DNA of 64,000 nt from Lunularia cruciata (lineage: Eukaryota > Streptophyta > Marchantiopsida > Lunulariales > Lunulariaceae), in assembly GCA_948567375.1 (NCBI GenBank), contig OX419755.1, forward strand, positions 12,715,001 through 12,779,000, in the 5' to 3' direction. The first letter of the stretch is position 1; each line of letters opens with the position of its first letter. Shown piece by piece: positions 46,023 to 55,615 of the stretch. The notes under the pieces were generated by a model that had not been told where the DNA came from, ran no database searches, and was given only the letters and a program-made list of their open reading frames with translations. Position numbers and translations under genes: made by a program.

Positions 46023-46450
46023 ACTACCAAGCAAGAGGAAGCATTCTAGAAGTTGAAACATATGGTGTCTTCAAGACACATTCTTCAACCATATGATCCT
46101 CAACTACCTTGTGTGATTGATTTTGATGCTTCAAACTTTGCCATTGGAACTATATTGCAACAAATTTTTTTTGATGGATTACATCCCATTACCTTTGTGT
46201 CTTGCCAACTGAACACCACAAAAATAAATTATTCTGCTCAAGATCAAGAACAACTAGCAATGGTATATGCCAACAAGGTATGGATGCATTATCTACTGGA
46301 GAAACAACTGGTCATGCAACTTGACCACAAACCATTGTTGTAGGCAATACACTTGGAGCACATGAAGAGTACATAGATAGATAGGAGGAACAACTACAAT
46401 TGTTTGACTTCAGACTTGAGTACAAACCTGGTTGGTTCCATGTCATCCCC
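46023..46450 (+). pseudogene. RNase H of element B (continues from 39409)
   Basis: TKQEEAF, stop, KLKHMVSSRHILQPYDPQLP, then IDFDASNFAIGTILQQ (first Asp intact), SAQDQEQLAMVYA (Glu present) and QLDHKPLL. The reading continues the RT frame across element A once one copy of the target duplication is removed. Confidence 0.75.
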
Positions 46451-46499
46451 GATGTCCTATCACAACAACTTGATTTGAAGTCTTCCTCCTCTCATCACA

Positions 46500-47455
46500 G
46501 TGACAATTAAAATGAGGTCAATTGACTCAAAAGCCCAACTCAAGCTTAGGACATCTTTACAACAAGATCCCTTCTTTCATATGGTACAAGATTGTCTTGT
46601 AGTGGGTGATAATGAGTACAACACCTTCTTGTTCAAGGAAGACCTTCTATTTTGTGAGAAATGGATCTATGTTCCAACCAAGGGTGATCTTTGACTTGTG
46701 CACCTTCAAAAAGCTCATGACTTACCAATTGTTGGTCACATGGATGTTGATAAGACCTTGGGTACCCTCCAATGCCAATGTTGGTGGCCCAAAATGGCAC
46801 GAGATGTTTGAGAGTTTGTGTGATCTTGTGAGAATTTCCAGTGCAACAAGGTGAGCAACCAGAAACCGAGTGGACTCCTTCAACCACTCCCCATTCCATC
46901 TACTCAATGGGAACATGTGAGCTTAGATCTCGTTACCTCCTTGCCCAAGATGAAGCAAGGCCACACAACAATTGTGGTGTTTGTGGTTAAGCTTAGCAAG
47001 CAAATCCATTTGGTACTATCCATTTGGTACTAACCTTTGATATCGTGGATGCTCCAACATTGGCAGAGATCTACTTTGACAATGTCTTCAAGCATCATGG
47101 GATACCCTATGTACTCATCTTTGATTGTGACCCTTGATTCACTAGAAACTTTTGGCAAGCACTCTTTGAGATACTCGGCACCAAGCTTGCTTTGACCATG
47201 GCCTATCCTCAAACTGATGGAGAAATCAAACGTGCCAATCGCACCTTGGAGGATATGCTTTGTGCCTTTGTCAATGTTCACCATACCAACTAGGATGAAT
47301 GTCTTGCAGCTATTGAGTTTGCATACAATAATTCCAAACAGACAAGCATTGGCTTCTCTCTTTTCTTCTTGAATTTTGGACAAAACCAACTTGTTCCAGC
47401 TTCCCTTCTTGCTCCTCCTCCATCTCATGTTCCTCACACTTCACCTTCTTGACCA
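46500..47455 (+). pseudogene. Integrase of element B
   Basis: A frameshifted zinc-binding region lies at 46700-46860 (CQCWWPKM type). The core has WEHVSLDLVTSLPKMKQGH (first Asp), then DCDP-stop-FT near 47128, where an Arg (CGA to TGA) is expected after the second Asp, and a frame giving TDGEIKRANRTLEDML near 47215. It is inactive. Confidence 0.68.
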
Positions 47456-47815
47456 CCATATCTCAATCCCTCCAACAAGCTAAATCTCATCTCCTTGTTG
47501 CTCAAAATTGTCAAAAACAATATGCATATCACCATTATTGTGATCTCACCTTCCAAGTCAGTAATAAGGTTATGCTCTTCTCTAGTAACCTTCCCCTCCT
47601 ACTTGATACTCAAGTCCGTAAACTTATCCCAAATTAGATAGGACCTTTTGACGTCACCCAAATCATTTCTTGTTGCTTATTGATTTGCCTTGCCTTTGCA
47701 TATGCAAATCCCCATGTCTTCCATATTTCCAAGTTAAAATCCGAATCCATCTTCTTTTCCTCTTGTATCCAGCCTCCTCTTCCTCCAATGCCTATCAATA
47801 ATCATGAGGAGTATG

Positions 47816-47985
47816 AAGTTGATTGTATCCTTGCATGTTGATATATTCAACATGGCTACCAATAACACACTGAATACAAGGTCCTTTGGAAAGGGTATCC
47901 CCTTCATGATGCCACTTGGGAGCCTCTTTCTCATCTCCAAAATGCACAAATAATTATCCAAGAGTTTGAAGCTTCCATGGTGATG
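47816..47985 (+). pseudogene. Chromodomain of element B
   Basis: EEYEVDCILAC, stop, YIQHGYQ, stop, HTEYKVLWKGYPLHDATWEP and IIQEFEAS. The WKGYP.HDATWEP signature is intact; two in-frame stops precede it. Confidence 0.75.
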
Positions 47986-48014
47986 AGGACATCACCAACT
48001 AGCGATGGGGAATA

Positions 48015-48425
48015 TGTAACAATATGGAGCTTAATGATGAGTTAGTCAAGACTAACAAAGTAGTGAATAGACCTAAAATATTCTAAAAGTATCTTGAAAG
48101 CTTCTTGGGAAGCTTCTTGGCTAGCTTTGCTTGCACCCCAAGTAGGTAGCTTCTAGAAGAAAGCTTCTTGGGAAGCTTCTAACTAGCTTAGCTTGCATGC
48201 CAAGTAGATCACTTCTAGAAGGAAGTTTCTTGAGAAGCTTCTTGGTTAACTTGGCTTGCATTCCAAGAAAGTGGCTTGAGGGAGCTTCTTGACAAGCCTC
48301 TCAAGAGCCTTGTTTTCTCCCTATAAATACCAGAGCCTAAGCTCTACTAGGCATCCAGAGTTTCCCTACATTCCCAATGTGATCTTTCATTCTCCTCTTT
48401 CTCTCCTTGGTCTTGGTCTTTTACA
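48015..48425 (+). repeat. 3' LTR of element B (411 bp)
   Basis: TGTAACAATATGGAGC to GGTCTTTTACA. A short purine tract (GATGGGGAA) precedes it. Confidence 0.87.
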
Positions 48426-48928
48426 CCAAGAGAATCTATCTCTATTCATCTTGAAGATTTATAATTTCACAATATGTTTACAATCAAACACAAAATTATC
48501 CATGCACCCAAAAGATACTTCTTAAAATGCCTTGGGCTTTGGAAATTTTATTTGCTTTTCTCTTTCTCAAAATGGTACTCTCTCTACCTGCTCTTGTTGA
48601 TTGTCTTTTTCTTTTAACAATCAAATAAGGTGCTTGATTTGTTATTGCATAACAATGATAACTTGGACATCACTACCATGGTTACTACCCTATCAAACTA
48701 TGAGCAAATATCTAAGTTAACATGTAGATGCAACACATCCACCATTCTTTGTAAGTTACAATTAGAATATCTATGGTTCATTAGACAAGATGATTCTATT
48801 TAGAAATTCTACCCCAAGTGTGGAACTTGATGAACTACATGAAATGATGTGTGGGTAGTACATGGAAATAGAAATCCTAATGGTTGGAAGAAAAGATTTG
48901 GTGGTCTATAAATTCCATCCATACCATT
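48426..48928 (-). pseudogene. 5' gag of element C (right of element B)
   Basis: It is homologous to 53120-53590 of element D and in reverse to 36650-37150 of element B, the start of gag. It contains the AT-rich region before the primer-binding site. Stops throughout. Confidence 0.6.
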
Positions 48929-48943
48929 CTTACTCTAATACCA
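48929..48943 (-). promoter_or_regulatory. tRNA primer-binding site of element C
   Basis: The minus strand reads TGGTATTAGAGTAAG adjacent to the 5' LTR at 48945. Confidence 0.75.
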
Positions 48944-48944
48944 A

Positions 48945-49296
48945 TGTAAAAGATCAAGAAGACAAATAGTAGAATGAAAGACCGGAGTGCAAAATCACAT
49001 TAAGAATCTCATATGAAGGAGACTCTGAATGTCCAGTATTAGTTTGGGCTATGGTATTCATAGTTAATATACAAAGCTCTTGGAAAGCTCCTAGGGAAGC
49101 TGTCAAGGCAAGAAGCCGTCTTGTTGGCGTGCAAGCTAAGCTAGCAAAGAAGCTTCATGAGAAGTTATCTACTTAAAATACATGTTACTCAATACTTAGA
49201 AGGTACCAAGAAGTTACCATGATGCCTCTTGAACATGTTTTATTGTTTGTCTAATTTTTCCTATTTGCTAACTCATCTACTAATTCCATATTGTCA
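48945..49296 (-). repeat. 5' LTR of element C (352 bp)
   Basis: TGTAAAAGATC to CATATTGTCA on the given strand, homologous to 32791-33162 and to the element-D LTRs. Confidence 0.8.
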
Positions 49297-49679
49297 TACT
49301 ATCAATGTTTGGGAGATGACACGGGGCAAAGTTGTGCATATGATCCTTCCAAAAAACACTATCATATCCTTCCAATACGAAGATTCCAAAAGGCAAAACC
49401 TCATGTACTCTCAAGCTAGTGTGGCTTGTAGTCACATCATTGTTGTTGGTGTAGTTTGTTGTAGATACACATACTCACTTGGATAAAATTTACAAATCAA
49501 GGGTTATAACCTCCTCCTCAAATAGTAACATAGTGTAAGGTATCCTTATGTTGAGCAATCACTAAGTTCCCAAAGGCCATCAACATCATTCTTTGAAAGG
49601 TCTTTGCTCATTGAGAACATATGCTCACTCATACAACTAGATCATCTAAGTCCAAAACCAAAATAACATATTCTACCAT
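49297..49679. other. Unassigned stretch between elements C and E
   Basis: No motif recognised. It may be part of the family-E fragment that follows. Confidence 0.3.
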
Positions 49680-50165
49680 ATTGAGCTCAACATGCTCAAC
49701 CAAACCAAAGACCTCCACCAAAGTCAATTAAAATGCATTAAAATACAAAGCAGATAACCCACAATAATGTAGTATCATGTACTTTGTGTCATAACTCCTT
49801 GTCTAATATCCCGTACTAAATTGAACTACTTGGGCCTTAGTAACTCCCCTAAGTTAAACTGATCAACCATCTCATGCACGTGGATGCTTCACATAAGCTC
49901 TCTCCAACCTTCAACTAGAACTCCTACAAGCTCTTCAGCTTGTTAAACCAAAATTTGTTGTAGTTCTACCTCAAGCACTAGAAGAACTCTACCATGGAGT
50001 TAAACCCCGATACTACATCACCTCTTATAATGGTACCTCCACTCATAATAGCACCATGTCCAACTAGTGCATCTCCACTAGATACACCAATGCTACAAGA
50101 GTTGAAACTTGTGGGTACTTCTTGTCTACCTTTAGAAATTGCACTTGAAGTGATGGATCTAAATT
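49680..50165 (-). pseudogene. Second family-E gag fragment
   Basis: The minus strand reads VSGFNSMVEFF, a Ser/Gly linker with SGGTIIRGDVVSG, and matches 6360-6830 block by block, for example GAGCTCAAC.TGCTCAA.CAAACCAAAGACC. It is cut on the right by the LTR of element D. No methyltransferase part accompanies it. Confidence 0.7.
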
Positions 50166-50174
50166 GATCTAAAT

Positions 50175-50585
50175 TGAGAGAGAAATAAGAGGATAGAAGC
50201 TCACATTGGGACACTTGAATGACGGAAAACTCCAAATGCCTAACATGAGCTTTGGCTTTGGTATTTATAAGGAACATACAAGGCTTTTGAGAAGCTTCTC
50301 AAGGCGCTTCCTCAAACCACCTTCTTGGAGTGTAAGCCAAGTTAACCAGGAAGCTTCTCAAGAAGCTTCCTTCTAGAAGTTGCCTACTTGGCATGCAAGC
50401 TAAGCTAGTTGGAAGCTTCTCAAGAAGCTTCTTTCTAGAAGCTACCTACTTGTGGTGCAAGCTAAGCTAGTCAAAAAGCTTCCCAAGAAGCTTCCTAGAT
50501 ACTTCTAGAATATTCTAGGCTATTTTGGTCCATTCACTACTTTGTTGGTCTTGACTAATTCATCAATAAGCTCCATATTGTTACA
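50175..50585 (-). repeat. 3' LTR of element D
   Basis: It ends CTCCATATTGTTACA. The first about 19 bases (TGTAAAAGATC...) are missing, replaced by the family-E gag fragment. Confidence 0.75.
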
Positions 50586-50617
50586 TATTCTCCCACCGCT
50601 AGTTGGTGATGTCCTTG

Positions 50618-52550
50618 TCACCATGGAAGCTTCAAACTCCTAGAGAGCCATTTGTGCATTGTGGTGATGAGAAAGAGGGTCCCAAATAGCATCATGAAAG
50701 GGATACTCTTTCGAAGGGACCTTGTACTCAGTGTGTTATTGACAGCCATGTTGAATATGCCAACTTGCAAGGATATGCTCAACTTCATACTCTTCATGAT
50801 CATTGATATGGATGGGAGGAGGAGGAGGTTGGATACAAGAGGAAAAAGAAGATAGATTTGGAACAAACGGTTCAACTTGGAAACATGGAAGACAAGGTGG
50901 ATTTGCATATGCGGAGACAAGGCAAGTTGATAAGCAACAAAAGAAATGATTTGGGTGACATCAAAGGGTCCTATCCAATTTGGGGTAAGTTTACGGACTT
51001 GAGTATCAAGTGGGAGGGGTAGGAGGGTAGGTTACTAGACGAGAGTATGACTTTATCACCAACTTGAGAGGTGAGATCACGATGCTGGTGGTCTGCATAT
51101 TGTTTCTAGCAATTTTGAGCAATAAGAAGATGAGAAATGGCATGTTGGAGAGATTGTGAGATGGTGGTCAAGAAGGTAGAAGTATGAGAGACATGAGATG
51201 GAGGAGGAGCAAGAAGAGATTCCAAAACAAGTGGATCTTGGCCAAAATTGAGGAAGAAAAGAGAGAATCTAGTGCTTGCTTGTTTCAAACTATTGTATGC
51301 AAACTCCTCAACTGCAAGACATTTTATCCCAATTGGTATTATGTACATTGACAAAGGTACAAAGCATATCCTCTAGGGTGCAATTTGCATGCTCAATTTG
51401 TCCATTAGTTTGAGGATGGTAGGCCGTGGACAAAACAAGCTTGGTGTCAAGTATCTGAAAGAGTGCTTGCTAAAATTTGCCAGTGAATTGAGGATCATGG
51501 TTGGAGATGAGTACACGGGGCATCTCATGATGCTTGAAGATAGTGGTGAAGTAGATTTTCATTAATGTTGGAGTATCCATGGTATCAAAGGTTGGTGGCA
51601 AACGGATTTGCTTACTAAGCTTATCCACAAACACTACTATTGCTATGTGATCTTGCTTTGTCTTTGGCAAAGATGTAATGAGATCCAAGCTCACATATTC
51701 CCATTGAATAGAGGGAATGGGAAGTGGTTGAAGGAGTCCACACGGTTTTTGGTTGCTAGCTTTGTTACATTGGCAACTCTCACAAGATTGAACAAACTCA
51801 TGAACATCTTGTGCTATGTTGTGCCACCACCATTAGCATTAGAGGGTACCCAAAAGTCTTGTCCACACCCATGTGACCAGTGATGGGTAATTCATGGGCT
51901 TCTTGGAGATGCACAAGTTAGAGGTCACCCTTGGCTGGAAAATACATCCTGTCCTCATGGAATAGAAGGCCTTCTTTGAAGGATAAAATTTTGTACTCCT
52001 TGTTGTATGTTGCAAGATGACATGTACCATCTGAAAGAAAGGATCTTGTTGTAGGCTATCTTAAACTCGATTTGAACTTTAGAGTCAATTGGTACCATTG
52101 TTATTGCTGCCATGATGAGAGGAAGAGACTTCAAATCATGTCGTCATGATAAGACACAGAACCGACCTGGTTTGTACTCTAGTTTGATGTCAAACAACTA
52201 TAGTTATTCTTCCTATTGATGATATTGACTCTTCATGTGTTCCAAGTGTAATGTGTGCAACAATGGTTTGTGATTAGTTTGCATGATCACATGTTTCCCC
52301 AAGAGATAATGCCTCCATACCTTAGTGGTATATACTATTGCTAGTAGTTCTTGATCTTGAGTGAAGTAATTCCTTTAAGCTATATTGAGTTGGCAAGACA
52401 CAAAGGCAATGGGATGTAATCCATATGGGAATTCTTGCTGTAATACGGCTCCAACTGCAAAGTTAGAAGCATCAAAATCAATCACACAAGGTAGTTGAGG
52501 ATCATATGGTTGAAGTATGGGTCTTGAAGACACCATATGTTTTAGTAGAC
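50618..52550 (-). pseudogene. RNase H, integrase and chromodomain of element D
   Basis: RNase H shows the IDFDASNFAVGAVLQQ-type block in reverse near 52460. The integrase reads MSLDLITSLPKTKQDH (near 51694) with RVLISNHDPQFTGKF (51520-51470). The chromodomain region reads HEEYEVEHILAS near 50800, with stops and an altered WKGY (PSKEYP). It is inactive but readable enough to show the same domain order as B. Confidence 0.68.
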
Positions 52551-52559
52551 ATTCAATGA

Positions 52560-53400
52560 TGCAATGTTCAATTTGGCAACAATAGAAACAACCACTATTT
52601 TGTTATAATTTTTCTCTATCTATGGTTGCCAAGTGGTCTTTGTTGAATTGCATCAATCTCCATTGCTGTCGGCTCCTCCATCCATGTGTGGTGTATTGGT
52701 AGGTTTTGTGGGGGTCGAGGTCGAGGCCAAGGCCAAGTTGTTGTGACCAAGGAATCAAAGCATTTGGCCAACCGCATGGCTTTCTCCAAGTCTTGTGGCT
52801 CTTGCATAGTTAACTCTAATTTAGTTCGTGACTTCAAGCTCCTCACAATTTGATCCAAAGCTTCACCTTCTAGTATATTGGGAATTTGCATGATGGTGTT
52901 CTGGAATTAAGTGATATAACTTCTTACAAAACCAATCTATTTCAACTCTGCCAACCTATCTCGTGTAGCTCATGTGGCATTTATGGCTTGGAAACAATCA
53001 ATTACTGCACTCTTGAATTTTGCCCACATTAAGATTAGTATAACAATTTTCTATTTAGCTTGCTCCACTCAAAATTGCCACCATAGCTTTGCTACTCCAT
53101 CCAATTGATTGGAAGCCAAGAGAATCTATTTCCATTCATCTTGAAGATTAGTAGCTTCAAAATAATGTTTGCAATCAAACATAAAATTCTCCATTGCACC
53201 TAGAGGATTCTTGCCTTCAATTACCTTGGATTTTGGGAATTGGATTCAATCTTCTCCTTCTAGAACTAGTGCTCTCTCTACGTGCTCTTGTCGTTGACGG
53301 TCTCGTTCATCCAACAATCAAGTAAGGTGCTCGATTTGTTAATGCATAACAATGATAACTTTGGGTATTGCCGCCATGGCTACTACTCTTTCACATTACC
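52560..53400 (-). pseudogene. Gag of element D
   Basis: The stretch 52891-52616 reads LKSRTKLELTMQEPQDLEKA and a Pro-rich segment ending in METAI-type blocks. A CX2CX4HX4C knuckle (CFYCCQIEHCIIEC) lies near 52600-52555, immediately followed by RNase H coding. Confidence 0.68.
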
Positions 53401-53596
53401 CCCAATCTATCTAATTGATTAACATGTAGATGCAACATGTCCATCATTCTCCATAAGTTACAATTGAAAGTATCAAAGGTTCCTCAAACAAGGTGATGAA
53501 CTGCGTGAAATGATGCTTGGGTAGTATTTGGACACAAAAGTCCCAATGGTTTGGCGGAAATATATTTGGTGGTCTATAAATTCTATCCATCCCATT

Positions 53597-53611
53597 CCTA
53601 CTTTGATACCA
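53597..53611 (-). promoter_or_regulatory. tRNA primer-binding site of element D
   Basis: The minus strand reads TGGTATCAAAGTAGG next to the LTR. Confidence 0.72.
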
Positions 53612-53612
53612 A

Positions 53613-53977
53613 TGTAAAAGATCAAAATCAAGGAGAGAAATAGGAGAATGGAAGCACACCTTGGGACATTTGAATGAAGGAAAACTCCAAATGAATAGCA
53701 TGAGCTTAGGCTTTGGTATTTACTGGGAGCATACAATGCTTTTGAGAAGATTCTCAAGAAGCTTCCTCAAGCTGCCTTCTTGGAGTGCAAGCCAAGTTAA
53801 TCGGGAAACTTCTCAAGAAACTTCCTCATAAAAGCCGCCTACTTGGCATGTAAGCTAAGCTAGTTGAAAGCTTCCCAAGAAGCTTCTTTCTAGAAACTAC
53901 CAACTTGTGGTGCAAGCTAAGCTAGTCTAGGAGCTTCCCAAGAAACTTCCTAGATACTTCTAAAATATTCTAGATTA
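53613..53977 (-). repeat. 5' LTR of element D, truncated
   Basis: TGTAAAAGATC... follows the other LTRs to AAATATTCTAG, then breaks off at about 53977. The last about 70 bases are absent and HNL-flank homology starts. Confidence 0.78.
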
Positions 53978-54470
53978 TGGTGCGCATCTCGGCACAGTTA
54001 ACATTAGATCGCACAACTTTGCTGCAAACACATTCAGATTACTGTTTATCTCGAAAGACATAAGTGCTCAACCATGAGATTTCAAGCTACCATGCTTCAC
54101 ATACGAACCTGAAGGTGACAATCGCTCCATTATGCCAAAATTATGTTATTCCGAGGAGACTCAACTACAGGTCACCATGTACAACTACATAGAGTATCCA
54201 GAGTTTCCACTTTTAGTTAATATGTCCGTCAGGTTATGGATTCTACAGCAATGCAATGATCTATCGTCTACGTCTACAATGATCTATCGTCTACGTCTAC
54301 AGTGTTTAAGAACCATATAGCACATAAACATATTCATGATTGTCACTAGCGAGTCTCTTGAGAACTGCATCTCAAAGGTTTCTTAGTGTTCTATCGATCC
54401 CAGGAACGACGATTGATAACGTTGTAGTTTAGAAGAAAGATTGTGCGAGTTTATGGCCCATCCTGGTAAG
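53977..54470. repeat. Second copy of the HNL 3' flank
   Basis: Homologous to 14819-15345 in the same orientation; see that entry for the shared blocks. It contains a small tandem duplication (ATGATCTATCGTCTACGTCTAC, about 54256-54300). Confidence 0.88.
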
Positions 54471-54889
54471 ACTTATCAACTTCTATTCATTATATAGATT
54501 TTCCAAAAAACTTCGAAGGATATTTTCCAAAAAAATTCGCTAAATATTCACTTATAGTATCTTCATACCCGAGAAGCATTAGATTAAATGTCTGCAGTCG
54601 GAACTCGTTTCATTGGACGGTAGGCAAAGTGTGATCCCTAGTTGTTCCAGTTTGGCTTATTCTCTTAAACTTAGAGGAGGCGGTGCAACTTTGAGCAGTA
54701 TACTTCCAGATCGGTGAAGTACTTTTACAAATGGACTCGGCAATTACGGCAGATGGGGACCCCGAAACAACTTGAGTCGCCACAACATGGCAAGTTTCCT
54801 GACTGCAAAATGGCCGGAACTTCATCACACCAAATTAACTATTACAAGACTTGAAAAAATTTGATCGATCGCTGTTCCAAGTTGGCCGA
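54471..54889. other. Spacer between duplicated flank and LRR relic
   Basis: No recognisable gene. The minus-strand open frame 54828-54610 has no LRR pattern or known domain. Confidence 0.35.
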
Positions 54890-55615
54890 ATGATTCCGGC
54901 ATTTACTGCAGAGTTCCAGGCACTGAGATAAGTCCAGCTGCTCCAAGTTGGCTAAGTTTCCAAAACTTCTGGGAAGGGCCTGCACGAAAATCCATTTTCA
55001 ACTGCTTCAGGCTAAGAAGTTGCCGAATGATTCCGGCATTGGCTGCAATTCCCAGCACCGAGATAAGTCCAGCTGTTCCAAGTTGGATAAGTTTCCAAAA
55101 CAGCCGGGCAGGACTTGCAACTCTGAAGAGCTGTATATTTTCATTTCCTTCAGGCGAAGAAGTCCCCGGAATGATTCCGGCAAGTGACTTTAGATTCTCA
55201 CAGCTATTCAACTTTAGCTGTTCCAAGTTGGCTAAGTTTCCATAACTGCTGGGAAGGGCGTGCAACCGTGAACAGCCAACTATTTTATTTTCAATTCCTT
55301 CAGGCGAAGAAGTCCCTAGAATGATTCCGGCAATGACTTTAGATTCTCACAGCTATTCAACTCTAGCTGTTCCAAGTTGGCTAAGTTTCCATAACTGCTG
55401 GGAAGGGCGTGCAACCGTGAACAGCCACCTATTTTCAATTCCTTCAGGCGAAGAGCCACCTATTTTCAATTCCTTCAGGCGAAGAAGTCCCCCGAATGAT
55501 TCCGGCAATGACTCCAGTTTATAATGGTTCAGCTCTATTATCGTGATTCGTTTCCGAGGAAAACAAGACCCACGAAAACCATGCTGGACGCCGAGAAGAA
55601 ATTGAACCATCCTTC
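54890..55615 (-). pseudogene. LRR relic of a second HNL/NLR-type gene
   Basis: Minus-strand LRRs occur in several frames: LESLPESFGGLLRLKELKI (55540-55480), then ALPSSYGNLANLEQLKLNSC with ENLKSLAGII (55260-55160). These are the same Leu-Pro-Ser-Ser...Gly-Asn-Leu repeat type as in the HNL gene. Frames change every one or two repeats through indels, and no NB-ARC or hydrolase sequence is found upstream to 57000. Together with the duplicated 3' flank this marks it as a decayed copy of the 3' end of an HNL-type gene. Confidence 0.75.

Larger units (their letters stand above)
36245..48425 (+). mobile_element. Chromovirus element B (plus), split by element A
   Basis: Order: 5' LTR (36245-36633), primer-binding site (36635-36650), gag (36892-37720), protease/RT (37880-39409), [element A], RNase H (46023-46400), integrase (46700-47450), chromodomain (47816-47985) and 3' LTR (48015-48425). 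It sits in gag of element C. The target pentamer CCAAG follows it (48426-48430) and CTAGG precedes it (36240-36244), a target duplication with two transitions. Removing element A restores a continuous RT/RNase-H reading, W-T-T-K-Q-E-E-A. Confidence 0.85.
32791..49296 (-). mobile_element. Chromovirus element C (minus), split by element B
   Basis: The minus-strand 5' LTR is at 49296-48945, primer-binding site 48943-48929, gag 48900-48426 continuing at 36244-35690, then protease and RT remains (35600-34450), integrase (34330-33811), chromodomain region (about 33490-33180) and 3' LTR (33162-32791). The sequence left of element B ends GGCTTGAAGC and the right side resumes CCAAGAGAATCTATCTC. The unbroken equivalent in element D (GGAAGCCAAGAGAATCTATTTC, about 53113) confirms that B inserted into C. 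Flanking pentamers CAATA and TACTA do not match well. The copy is highly degenerate. Confidence 0.8.
50175..53977 (-). mobile_element. Internally deleted chromovirus element D
   Basis: Minus strand: 5' LTR (53977-53613, far end truncated), primer-binding site (53611-53597), gag (about 53400-52560), then directly RNase H (52550-52060), integrase (51900-51100), chromodomain (about 50810-50640) and 3' LTR (50585-50175). Protease and RT are missing; gag joins RNase H within a few codons. It is closely related to element C and, in reverse, to B. Its right end abuts the duplicated HNL 3' flank. Confidence 0.8.
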
